Positions 51,993-60,007 of a DNA stretch of 64,000 bases are shown piece after piece. The DNA is from Trichormus variabilis 0441. GTDB lineage: Bacteria; Cyanobacteriota; Cyanobacteriia; Cyanobacteriales; Nostocaceae. The stretch is taken from contig NZ_CP047242.1 in assembly GCF_009856605.1 (NCBI RefSeq), positions 4,966,001 to 5,030,000 on the forward strand, given 5' to 3'. Numbering within the stretch: the stretch's first letter is position 1; the number at the start of each line of letters is the position of its first letter. The notes beneath the pieces were generated by a model. The model was given only the letters and a program-made list of their open reading frames with translations, was not told where the DNA came from and searched no databases. The position numbers and the translations under genes were made by a program.

Positions 51993-52080
51993 TATGCTGT
52001 TATGTGATTGCTAGATTTTGGTTCCAGTTTAGCCGAAACATCCGGTAATGGTTGCCAATTTGCCTGTTTTTACCGGGAAA

Positions 52081-53169
52081 TTATGATTTTTCTAATGCTT
52101 TAATGAGGGAGTCACCCATAGCCCGGCAACCCAAAAGATTCATACCCACCGACATTATATCCCCTGTGCGATCGCCTTGCTCTAAAACTTGTAACACAGC
52201 CTGTTCTATTTTGTCTGCTGCTTGTGGTTGGTTTAAAGCGTAACGCAACATCATCGCCGCACTTAAAACTTGGGCAAGGGGGTTGGCTTTATCAAGTCCT
52301 GCGATATCTGGGGCAGAACCGTGGACTGGCTCAAATACTCCCGGCCCAGAAGCCCCAAGGCTAGCTGAAGGTAACATTCCAATACTACCCGTGAGCATAG
52401 CAGCCGCATCCGAGAGAATATCCCCAAACAAGTTGCCTGTAACGATGGTATCGAACTGCTTAGGAGCGCGTACCAATTGCATAGCGGCATTATCTACATA
52501 TAGATGGGAAAGTTCCACATCCGGGTATTCTTGGGAAAGTTTGGTGATGCGATCGCGCCACAATTGGGATACATCTAATACATTAGCTTTATCTACTGAA
52601 CAGAGTTTGCCCCGACGTTTGCGCGCAGTCTCAAAAGCTATCCGGCCAATTCGGTCAATTTCTGATTCTGTATAAACCATCGTATTAACACCACGTTTCT
52701 CACCAGTCTCAGTAGTAAAGATACCTCTGGGTTTACCAAAGTAAATGCCACCAGTGAGTTCCCGCACCACCATAATATCTACACCTTCCACAACTTCCCG
52801 CTTCAAAGTCGAAGCGTCAATTAACTGCGGTAAAATTTGGGCTGGGCGTAAATTGGCAAATAATTCTAATCCCGCCCGCAATCCCAGCAAGCCCCCTTCT
52901 GGGCGTTGGTGAGGGGGTAAGGAATCCCACTTATAACCACCAATAGCAGCGAGTAATACAGCATCACTTTGGCGACAAGTATCTAAAGTAGCCGATGGCA
53001 GAGGTTCGCCAGTCGCGTCAATCGCTGCACCGCCAATCAAAGCTTCTTGGAAATCAAACTGAATATCAAATTGCTGCCCTACGACTTTCAGCACATCTAC
53101 CGCCACTGCCATAATTTCAGGGCCAATTCCATCGCCAGGGAGTAGGGTAATTCGATAGTTCTGAGTCAT
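52081..53169 (-). CDS. leuB: 3-isopropylmalate dehydrogenase
   Basis: LeuB oxidises and decarboxylates 3-isopropylmalate in leucine synthesis, using NAD+. The 362-residue protein shows [40 protein letters not shown] (substrate loop), [16 protein letters not shown], the metal site [20 protein letters not shown] and cofactor region [20 protein letters not shown]. All are standard for a homodimeric isocitrate/isopropylmalate dehydrogenase family member. leuC, leuD and leuA are not adjacent. Confidence 0.97.
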   Translation of the reverse strand: MTQNYRITLLPGDGIGPEIMAVAVDVLKVVGQQFDIQFDFQEALIGGAAIDATGEPLPSATLDTCRQSDAVLLAAIGGYKWDSLPPHQRPEGGLLGLRAGLELFANLRPAQILPQLIDASTLKREVVEGVDIMVVRELTGGIYFGKPRGIFTTETGEKRGVNTMVYTESEIDRIGRIAFETARKRRGKLCSVDKANVLDVSQLWRDRITKLSQEYPDVELSHLYVDNAAMQLVRAPKQFDTIVTGNLFGDILSDAAAMLTGSIGMLPSASLGASGPGVFEPVHGSAPDIAGLDKANPLAQVLSAAMMLRYALNQPQAADKIEQAVLQVLEQGDRTGDIMSVGMNLLGCRAMGDSLIKALEKS

Positions 53170-53231
53170 AGCTGAATTTTCATGTGGTAAATGCTTGCAG
53201 ATTAAATATCATACCGAGCAAGTGTACCAAC

Positions 53232-53258
53232 GTAATTTGTAATTTGTAATTTGTAATT
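53232..53258. repeat. Heptanucleotide repeat (gtaattt)
   Basis: Nearly four tandem copies of gtaattt lie between the Uma2 gene and leuB. Confidence 0.85.
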
Positions 53259-53274
53259 GGGGAATGTAGGATAT

Positions 53275-53997
53275 TTAAGCGTCAGGCTCTACACCGAGCG
53301 ATCGTAATTGTGCTATGAGGCGTTCATTCCTTTGACGTTCCTGTTCCGTCCTTTCTTCTCCTGTCAGCAACAAATTACCCTGCAAATCCCACCAGCGCAG
53401 CCAGGGTAATTCCATATTTTGATATTCACCCTCCCATATACCTAACTCCACACCTAATGGATGTATGGGATAATGTCCGCGCTCATTAACTGGTAATAAT
53501 TCATATTGCCCACCAATTAATTCATAAACTTCTACACTAGCTTTATTTACTTCATAAATACCGTAAAAAGCCGGATGAATTACCTGCTCATAAATCCAAA
53601 ATTTCCCCTTCCAAGGTGTTTTGTCTCGTTCCTCCGTACCATCACCAGAAACAAATTCCAAAGCAATTAATGGGGAAATAAACTCACGCCACAGCACATA
53701 AGATCGTCGTGTTTGTCCATCAAGTAAAGGTGGGACATTCGGTACATAAAACCAATCTGGTGCTTCTGCGTCTTTCTCTGGAGGGTCAGTCATCCGCCAG
53801 TAGATACCACTATCTTGACCTATACAGTATTGTCCATCAGAATGGCGTTTTTGTAATACAGGTTTAATCGAGTCGGTGAGTAGAATGCTTTGGGGATGTT
53901 CCTGAAAGTTTTTCACAAAAGTGCCATCGGACTCTGGTAGTTGCGTATGGTCTGGGAAAGGAGTGAGGTCGGTGGAGGGATTGGTTGCAGAGGTCAT
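53275..53997 (-). CDS. Uma2-family (DUF820) putative endonuclease
   Basis: The 240-residue Uma2/DUF820 protein is a PD-(D/E)XK nuclease fold greatly expanded in cyanobacteria. EAPDWFYVPNVPPL and the later PLIALEFVSGDGTEERDKTP followed by GKFWIYEQVIHPAFYGIYEV are the family's catalytic core (Asp in the first, Glu and Lys in the rest). The C-terminal WLRWWDLQGNLLLTGEERTE and QERQRNERLIAQLRSLGVEP form the typical charged tail. Targets and physiological role are unknown. The gene stands alone with its upstream region shared with a 63-bp repeat array. Confidence 0.92.
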   Translation of the reverse strand: MTSATNPSTDLTPFPDHTQLPESDGTFVKNFQEHPQSILLTDSIKPVLQKRHSDGQYCIGQDSGIYWRMTDPPEKDAEAPDWFYVPNVPPLLDGQTRRSYVLWREFISPLIALEFVSGDGTEERDKTPWKGKFWIYEQVIHPAFYGIYEVNKASVEVYELIGGQYELLPVNERGHYPIHPLGVELGIWEGEYQNMELPWLRWWDLQGNLLLTGEERTEQERQRNERLIAQLRSLGVEPDA

Positions 53998-54123
53998 AAA
54001 GCTACCTTTGCAGAGGTAATGGTTGTTTTTCAGTATAGCAGTGAGAAAGGGAGGAGAGGCGATCGCTCTTCATATCGGAACACTAAACGCAAAAGCATAT
54101 ACAACTAAAAAACCTCTAGCCAT

Positions 54124-54330
54124 AAAATGTCTTTTTGCTTGCGGAAAACACCAAAATGAGAAAGCATTCAAGCAAAATGAGAAAGTAAAATGCCTTTTTG
54201 CTTGCGGAAAACACCAAAATGAGAAAGCATTCAAGCAAAATGAGAAAGTAAAATGCCTTTTTGCTTGCGGAAAACACCAAAATGAGAAAGCATTCAAGCA
54301 AAATGAGAAAGTAAAATGCCTTTTTGCTTT
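54124..54330. repeat. 63-bp perfect tandem repeat, three copies plus a partial one
   Basis: Units start at 54124, 54187, 54250 and a partial one at 54313. Units differ only at one base (tgt or tgc). 63 bases equal 21 codons, so frames stay open on both strands (for example CLFACGKHQNEKAFKQNEK on plus). The array ends in a hairpin, aatgagaaag with ctttctcatt. Confidence 0.9.
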
Positions 54331-54484
54331 CTCATTTCAGTAGATCGCGTATTCATTTCCAAAGATTTTGTAAAAAAACCGCAGTTTTTTGACTAATTTC
54401 AGTAGATTGCGTAGTCAATTTGATAAATTCCGCAAGTATAGTCGCAGCCAGATAGATTAGAACATCAAGCTAAGTTAGTAATTA

Positions 54485-54549
54485 GTAGGGTGCGTCAGTA
54501 TGAATAATTTCTAGGTGTAGTGAGATTTTCTCGCACTGATGCACCCTAC
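54485..54549 (+). repeat. 65-bp palindromic-ended element, family B copy 2
   Basis: The ends gtagggtgcgtcag and ctgatgcaccctac nearly match, and the whole unit aligns in inverse orientation with 33605-33669. It lies just upstream of the first kinase gene and creates an artificial upstream start codon frame. Confidence 0.8.
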
Positions 54550-54628
54550 CCTACTCTTCACAAAGCTCATTCAAGTGCCAACTATCTATTATGTAAAAAT
54601 AAGTACAAATATTTGGGGAGTTGCAAAG

Positions 54629-55651
54629 ATGGCTTGGGTAGCAGGTGGTCAGTTGCAAGGTGGCAAATACACAATTGAAAGGGAGTTGGGAAGGGGACGG
54701 TTTGGTATTACATATTTGGTAACAAACAGGAATAGCGATCGCTTAGTTATTAAAACCTTAAATGATAATTTGCTTCAATCTCTCAGTCAACCGCAACGCG
54801 CACGACTGGAAAATATGTTTTACAGTGAAGCCCTAAAACTTCAAAAATGCCATCATCAGCATATTGTAAAGATTATAGAACTCTTTAGAGAAGCAGAGTA
54901 TCCGTGTTTAGTCATGGAATATCTCGGTGAAGATAGTTTAGCTAATCTTCGCCCAGCCATACTTTCGGAACAAGACGCACTCCGTTATATTCAGCAAATT
55001 GGGGAAGCACTGATAGTTGTACATAAAAATGGACTCATTCATCGGGATGTACGTCCAGAAAATATCCTTTTGCGGAAGCGAGACGGGAATTTAGAAGCGG
55101 TGTTAATTGATTTTGGTCTAGCTCTTGATTTTGATTACATTTTAACCACAAGCCGGACTCAAGAAACGTCCGCCGGATTTACACCATCTGAGCTTTCTAC
55201 TCAAGGTACTATAGCTAAGGCTTGTAGCGATGTTTATTCACTAGCGGCTACTCTCTATAAACTGCTGACGGGGAGAACACCTGTGGATGCAGTTAAGCGC
55301 AAATTAAACGGTGAGCATTTGGTTTCCCCAAAAGAATACAATCCTCAAATTAGCGATCGCACCAACAGGGCAATTTTAACTGGGATGCAGCTAGATCCCA
55401 AACAGCGATCGCAATCAATGCGAGAATGGCTAGATTTATTAGGGTTGACTCAGCCTGAGACAAATGTTACATCTGACACCAAGTCAAATTGGGAACGCAA
55501 CATTCAGATGTGGGGAATTATTGTAGCGGCGATCGCGGCTATTGGAACCTTACTCTCAGGCATAGTTGGCTGGATACCTATTTTTAAACCCTCTTCACCA
55601 CCCAGCCCATCATTAGTGTCTCCTAGTCAATCGCCTAGTCAAACTCCGTAG
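54629..55651 (+). CDS. Serine/threonine protein kinase, membrane anchored
   Basis: A 340-residue Hanks-type kinase starting at ATG 54629 (MAWVAGGQLQGGKYTIEREL) with ggggag before it; a frame extension to 54539 overlaps a mobile element. It has the glycine loop GRGRFGITYLV, lysine in LVIKTLND, catalytic loop LIHRDVRPENILL (in place of the usual HRDLKPxN), VLIDFGLALDF (DFG) and a terminal APE region altered to GFTPSELST. One C-terminal membrane segment (MWGIIVAAIAAIGTLLSGIV) is followed by a short Ser/Pro-rich tail outside. A paralogous kinase follows after 62 bases. Confidence 0.93.
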   Translation: MAWVAGGQLQGGKYTIERELGRGRFGITYLVTNRNSDRLVIKTLNDNLLQSLSQPQRARLENMFYSEALKLQKCHHQHIVKIIELFREAEYPCLVMEYLGEDSLANLRPAILSEQDALRYIQQIGEALIVVHKNGLIHRDVRPENILLRKRDGNLEAVLIDFGLALDFDYILTTSRTQETSAGFTPSELSTQGTIAKACSDVYSLAATLYKLLTGRTPVDAVKRKLNGEHLVSPKEYNPQISDRTNRAILTGMQLDPKQRSQSMREWLDLLGLTQPETNVTSDTKSNWERNIQMWGIIVAAIAAIGTLLSGIVGWIPIFKPSSPPSPSLVSPSQSPSQTP

Positions 55652-55713
55652 AATTAGCTAAACTCATATCATCATGCTGGCTTTGAACTAATTATTTTTA
55701 CTCAGAGGTATTC

Positions 55714-57042
55714 ATGCCCTGGATAGCAGGACAACAATTACAAGGTGGTAAGTATGTAATTGAAAAAGTTCTGGGACAAGGGGGATTTGGAATTACTTAT
55801 AAAGCATTGCAAGTTGAGCTAAATCGTCCAGTTGTGATCAAGATACCCAATGAATTTCTCAGCCATGACCCAGAGTATGAAAAATATGTAGAGAGATTTA
55901 TTAAAGAAGGGAGAATACTAGCACGCTTATCTCAAGAACCTCATCCTCACATTGTGGGAGTAATCGACCTGTTTCAAGAAGGTAATACTCACTGTCTAGT
56001 CATGGAATTTGTGGAAGGGGAAAATTTGTTTGAGGCTATAAAACACAGAGGGGCGTTACCAGAATCTGAGATTGTGCGTTGTATCTCTCAGATTGGGGAA
56101 GCTTTGGTAAAAGTACATCAAGCAGGGCTAGTACACAGAGATGCTCACCCTGGAAACATCATGCTGCGGAAGAATGGTAAAGCAGTTTTAATTGATTTTG
56201 GCATTGCTAAAGAACTCTTGCCTCAAACGTTAAGTTCAACAGGTAATATAGGTAACAGAGGATTTGCACCCTATGAACAGATGACTAGAGGGAGTCGAGA
56301 ACCAACGGTTGATGTTTACTGTCTAGCTGCGACACTCTATTATGCAGTTACAGGTCAACCCCCTACAAATTCTCTAGCTCGTAAGCTGGAAAATGTTCCC
56401 CTCAAGCCACCTAAACAAATTACTCCCAATATCAGCAATCAATTAAATAAAGCAATACTCAAGGGTATGGCGCTGGAAGCACAAGACCGTCCCCAATCAA
56501 TGCAAGCATGGTTAGCAATCTTAGAAGCACCAAAGCCAACTCCTCCATATTCTGTTGTTCCAGTTCATAAAAAAGAAGCTGTTAGTCCTAAACCCAAGAT
56601 AAAGTTACAAGCTTCTCCACGTAAAGCAGTTACTAAGTCACATAGCATTATTCCCTGGGGCTGCTTGATTGGTATATTATTCAGTTCCTTATTTATAGGC
56701 TACCTCTTTGCTATGTCTAACGCTCCGTTTTGGGCTTGGGCTGTGACTGTAGCTGGGACATTGACTTGGGCTGTGGCTGTGTCTGGGGTTGTGGTTGGGG
56801 GGGCTGTAGCTGTGGCTGTGGTTGGGGCTGCAACTGTGGCTTTGGTTGGGGCTGCAACTGTGGCTGGTGCTGGGATTTGGGCTTGGTTTTGGGCTTTGGC
56901 TGTGGCTGCGTTTTGGGGTGGGGCTGGAGAAAAATTACAAAACTACTTCAGTCAGTTTCATACTTTTTTGATTTTGGTTACTACTTCCTTCTTTGGCTTG
57001 GGCTTGGGGCTGCTAGTACATCGGGTATTCAATGTGTTATAG
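55714..57042 (+). CDS. Serine/threonine protein kinase with low-complexity membrane tail
   Basis: The 442-residue Hanks-type kinase is paralogous to its upstream neighbour (MPWIAGQQLQGGKYVIEKVL against MAWVAGGQLQGGKYTIEREL). It has GQGGFGITYKA, VVIKIPNE, catalytic loop LVHRDAHPGNIML (Asp retained), VLIDFGIAKEL and RGFAPYEQMTRG. After a basic linker the last 130 residues are membrane-spanning, rich in Ala, Val, Gly and Trp (AVAVSGVVVGGAVAVAVVGA). This tail is encoded by G-rich, ggctgtggctgtg-like simple sequence, so it seems to have grown by slippage. The kinase target is unknown. Confidence 0.92.
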   Translation: MPWIAGQQLQGGKYVIEKVLGQGGFGITYKALQVELNRPVVIKIPNEFLSHDPEYEKYVERFIKEGRILARLSQEPHPHIVGVIDLFQEGNTHCLVMEFVEGENLFEAIKHRGALPESEIVRCISQIGEALVKVHQAGLVHRDAHPGNIMLRKNGKAVLIDFGIAKELLPQTLSSTGNIGNRGFAPYEQMTRGSREPTVDVYCLAATLYYAVTGQPPTNSLARKLENVPLKPPKQITPNISNQLNKAILKGMALEAQDRPQSMQAWLAILEAPKPTPPYSVVPVHKKEAVSPKPKIKLQASPRKAVTKSHSIIPWGCLIGILFSSLFIGYLFAMSNAPFWAWAVTVAGTLTWAVAVSGVVVGGAVAVAVVGAATVALVGAATVAGAGIWAWFWALAVAAFWGGAGEKLQNYFSQFHTFLILVTTSFFGLGLGLLVHRVFNVL

Positions 57043-57258
57043 ATTACTAAAACTTTCAAATCTAATTAGTAAAAGATTTTTAGCATTTGCATTGGGTGGA
57101 AAAACAAGGAGGAGATCACACTTTTGTCCCAAAAAAACCTAAGCTTCTAGTTCAATGCCGAGTAATCAAATCCTTGCTTTTAAAGGTATTAAGCCATCCT
57201 TGTAATTGACCTGAAAAATCAGTAAAAATAAAAACATCACTCTATAGTGAGGTGGATT

Positions 57259-57492
57259 ATGGGAAAAGAAGAACAATTACTTGAAGGCTGGCGAGAACTC
57301 ACACCCGAAAATCAGCAAAAGGTTTTGGAGTTTGTTGAAGCCCTAAAATCCCAATCAGAAGCAAAAGAAACGAATCAAGAATATATTCCACAAACGCCCT
57401 TAGCCAAGAAACTATGGGAAATTCGTCAACGAGCGATCGCTTCTGGAATAAAATTACTGAACAAAGCCGAAATTGAACAAGAGCTTGCTTAA
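57259..57492 (+). CDS. Small helical protein, possible antitoxin-like
   Basis: A 77-residue protein from ATG 57259, preceded by gaggtggatt; a GTG at 57247 is less likely. The N-terminal half (EEQLLEGWRELTPENQQKVL then EFVEALKSQ) is a helical motif common in short cyanobacterial proteins that resemble toxin-antitoxin antitoxins; the C-terminal half has PLAKKLWEIRQRAIASG. No toxin gene follows. The role is not known. Confidence 0.65.
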   Translation: MGKEEQLLEGWRELTPENQQKVLEFVEALKSQSEAKETNQEYIPQTPLAKKLWEIRQRAIASGIKLLNKAEIEQELA

Positions 57493-57523
57493 ACGAAAGG
57501 CGATCGCCATTTCCCATAAACTT

Positions 57524-57551
57524 GTAGAGACGTTGCACGCAACGTCTCTAC
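57524..57551. repeat. Perfect 28-bp palindrome, second copy (gtagagacgttgc arms)
   Basis: 13-bp arms identical to those at 1579-1606 with central ac. It lies between the small helical protein gene and the convergent MetF-like gene. Confidence 0.85.
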
Positions 57552-57599
57552 AGGAATTATTTGGTGATTGGTAAAAGAAATGTGATCGCCTGTTTTAAC

Positions 57600-58529
57600 C
57601 TACTTCACCAACATCCGATTAACTGGCGAAACACCCGCCAAATCTAGAATTTGCGGAATCAAATCTTCCCGCTTGACGGCCATCATGTGGACACCATGAC
57701 ACAATTGCCTTGCTATCTGTACTTGTTCGGCAGCAATTTTGACACCTTCTTCTAATGGGTCTTTGGCTTTGGCTAATCTCTCAATAATGTGTTCGGGTAT
57801 ATTTACACCGGGAACGCACCTATTAATAAATTGGGCATTTTTTGCTGATTTCAACAGAAAAATTCCTGCCAAAACTGGCTTTTTATGAACAGAAGCTATC
57901 TTATCCATGAACTTTTCTAGTCTTTCAAAATCAGTAATTAATTGACTTTGAAAAAACTGCGCTCCGGCTTCAATTTTGCGTTCAAAGCGACTTTGCAAAC
58001 CAGACCAACTGGCACATTGGGGGTCTACGGCTGCACCGACAAATAAATCAGTTGCGCCATCAGTCAAGGGTTTATCGTTGCAATCGACACCTTGATTCAT
58101 TTTCCGAATTAGTTGCAATAGTCGCACTGCTTCTAAATCAAAGACGGCTTTGGCTTCGGGATGATCGCCTGCTTTTACTGGGTCGCCAGTTAAAGCTAAG
58201 ATGTTACGAATACCCAAGGCATGAGCGCCCATGAGGTCGGCTTGTAAGGCAATACGGTTGCGATCGCGGCAAGCCATCTGACAAACTGGTTCAATACCCT
58301 GTTGCAACAAAATCGCCGATGCTACCAATGAAGACATCCGCAACACCGCACGGCTACCATCGGTAATATTGACAGCATGAACTCTCCCCTTAAGAGTCGC
58401 CGCCATTTCCATCATGTGTGTGGGATTTCCCCCTTTTGGTGGTGCTACCTCGGCGGTAACTAAAAATTCCCCCGCTTGCGCGGCTTTACTGAAATAATTC
58501 AAAGCAGTATAGCTATGGTTATCGTCCAT
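57600..58529 (-). CDS. Methylenetetrahydrofolate reductase family protein
   Basis: The 309-residue MetF-like FAD TIM-barrel enzyme is taken from ATG 58529 (MDDNHSYTALNYFSKAAQAG). Conserved parts include FLVTAEVAPPKGGNPTHMME, AVNITDGSRAVLRMSSL, CQMACRDRNRIALQADLMGA and ILALTGDPVKAGDHPEAK, then FFQSQLITDFERLEKFM. Cyanobacterial enzymes of this type are taken as 5,10-methylene-THF reductases for methionine synthesis. The open frame runs upstream to 58679 through repeats (SPQSPVPNTQYPIP), which are not real protein. The gene is 165 bases from trpS on the same strand, with repeats between. Confidence 0.88.
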   Translation of the reverse strand: MDDNHSYTALNYFSKAAQAGEFLVTAEVAPPKGGNPTHMMEMAATLKGRVHAVNITDGSRAVLRMSSLVASAILLQQGIEPVCQMACRDRNRIALQADLMGAHALGIRNILALTGDPVKAGDHPEAKAVFDLEAVRLLQLIRKMNQGVDCNDKPLTDGATDLFVGAAVDPQCASWSGLQSRFERKIEAGAQFFQSQLITDFERLEKFMDKIASVHKKPVLAGIFLLKSAKNAQFINRCVPGVNIPEHIIERLAKAKDPLEEGVKIAAEQVQIARQLCHGVHMMAVKREDLIPQILDLAGVSPVNRMLVK

Positions 58530-58589
58530 AACGTGATGATGTCTGTTCTTTTTAAGGGTATAACGAATTACACCTGAAAGAACAAGGGG

Positions 58590-58636
58590 TGGGATTGGGT
58601 ATTGGGTATTGGGGACTGGGGATTGGGGACTGGGGA
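58590..58636. repeat. Tandem ggggattgggg/attgggt repeat
   Basis: Repeats of gggattg, gggtatt and ggggact lie upstream of the MetF-like start codon and create a false N-terminal extension. They are similar to 15545-15580. Confidence 0.8.
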
Positions 58637-58670
58637 AGGATGAAATATAATTCTTCCCCCAGCAGTCCCT

Positions 58671-58696
58671 CATTACCAATTACCAATTACCAATTA
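58671..58696. repeat. Heptanucleotide repeat (attacca)
   Basis: Three to four copies of attacca end at the trpS stop codon. It is the same unit as that at the nagA start. Confidence 0.85.
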
Positions 58697-59701
58697 AACA
58701 GGTACAGAATACCCTAACGCCGCTCTCACATCTGCTAGAGTTTGGTTGGCGACGGCTTCGGCTTTTTCTCGTCCGTCACGTAAGACTGATTCTAGATAGC
58801 CTTTGTCGGCGGTGATTTCTTGATATTTTTCTTGGATGGGTTTGAGGGCGTTGATGGCTGTTTCGGTTAATAGTGGCTTGAATTGTCCCCAGCCCATGTC
58901 TTGACATTCTGCGGCTACTTCTTCTTTCTTTTTACCAGACAGTAGCATATATAAAGTCAGCAAGTTGTTGCACTCTGGGCGTTCTGGGTCGTCGAAGGTT
59001 AAACCTTTGACTGGGTCAGTTTTACAACGTTTAATCTTATTAGCAATCTGGTCTGGTGGGTCTAAAACGTTAATGCGGCTTAACTCTGAGGGGTCAGATT
59101 TAGACATTTTGCGTGTCCCGTCGGTGAGACTCATCACCCTTGCCCCTTCCTTGCGGATTAAAGGTTCTGGCAATTTCAGCACAGGTTTATCTTTGGCGAA
59201 TTGGTGATTAAATCTGTTGACAATATCCCGTGTTAGTTCCAAGTGTTGCTTTTGGTCTTCACCTACCGGCACTTTATCGGCTTGGTAAAGCAAGATATCA
59301 GCCGCCATCAGCACTGGATAGATTAACAAGCCTGCACCGACGTTTTCCCCTTGCTTGACTGCTTTCTCCTTAAACTGAATCATGTCTTGTAGCCAATTTA
59401 GGGGGGTGATGCAGTTGAGAAACCAAGCAAGTTCAGTGTGGGCTGAGACGTGGGATTGGACAAAGACATTCGAGTATTTTAAATCAATACCACAGGCTAA
59501 ATAAAGTGCAGCGATCGCATAAGTGTCTGCCGCCAATGTAGCTGGATTATGCGGTACAGTAATTGCGTGTAAATCCACTACACAAAAGAAATTATCGTAC
59601 TGGTCTTGAATTTCTACCCAGTTGCGAATTGCCCCTAAATAGTTACCCAAATGTAGATTACCAGTTGGTTGAACTCCCGACAGAACGCGCTGCTTACCCA
59701 T
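58694..59701 (-). CDS. trpS: Tryptophanyl-tRNA synthetase
   Basis: TrpRS charges tRNA-Trp. The 335-residue class I enzyme starts at ATG 59701 (MGKQRVLSGVQPTGNLHLGN), with HIGH as GNLHLGNYLGAI near residue 15, substrate-binding YPVLMAADILLYQADKVPVG, GEDQKQHLELTRDIVNRFN, and KMSKS in GTRKMSKSDPSE. The 19 residues between 59758 and 59701 are not conserved and are rejected. The upstream DNA is filled with a cattagtcaatagt repeat. It is presumably transcribed alone. Confidence 0.97.
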   Translation of the reverse strand: MGKQRVLSGVQPTGNLHLGNYLGAIRNWVEIQDQYDNFFCVVDLHAITVPHNPATLAADTYAIAALYLACGIDLKYSNVFVQSHVSAHTELAWFLNCITPLNWLQDMIQFKEKAVKQGENVGAGLLIYPVLMAADILLYQADKVPVGEDQKQHLELTRDIVNRFNHQFAKDKPVLKLPEPLIRKEGARVMSLTDGTRKMSKSDPSELSRINVLDPPDQIANKIKRCKTDPVKGLTFDDPERPECNNLLTLYMLLSGKKKEEVAAECQDMGWGQFKPLLTETAINALKPIQEKYQEITADKGYLESVLRDGREKAEAVANQTLADVRAALGYSVPV

Positions 59702-59770
59702 AAATCCTAGTTTAGTTATCTCAAATTCCCACCTTGTACAGTGGCGATGGCAAAACACATATCATTTTGT

Positions 59771-59812
59771 CATTAGTCAATAGTCATTAGTCAATAGTCC
59801 ATAGTCGATAGT
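59771..59812. repeat. Heptanucleotide repeat (agtcaat)
   Basis: Degenerate tandem copies of agtcatt/agtcaat lie directly upstream of trpS, in the space between divergent genes. Confidence 0.8.
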
Positions 59813-60007
59813 TCTATAGGTTGGATTTGAGCGAAAACTAATAAATATACTACACATTTAATATGATAAATCTTGTGGGGTGGGCATCTGGCTGCCTTTG
59901 TATAATTTACTGGTGTAAAATGTGCTGTAGTTACGGCTGTGTTATTTCTTGCTTGGGCAAGGTTGAGGAAATAAATTAATATTTATCAATATTTTTTAGA
60001 TATAAAT

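Larger units (their letters stand above)
53998..54628. other. Intergenic region with minisatellite and palindromic element
   Basis: This 631-base space holds a 63-bp tandem array at 54124-54330 and the 65-bp family B element at 54485-54549. A 106-codon plus-strand frame (54023-54343) passes through the array; I regard it as repeat-driven, not proven coding. Confidence 0.6.

Noticed and set aside
54070..54297. Minus-strand frames in the 63-bp array
   Set aside because: Produced by the repeat length being a multiple of three; no start context or similarity.
54124..54330. CRISPR-like array of direct repeats
   Set aside because: The 63-bp units are contiguous with no variable spacers, so it is a minisatellite.
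56730..57050. Gly/Cys/Trp-rich 106-codon frame
   Set aside because: It is an alternate frame of the kinase tail's simple repeats; the kinase frame continues through.
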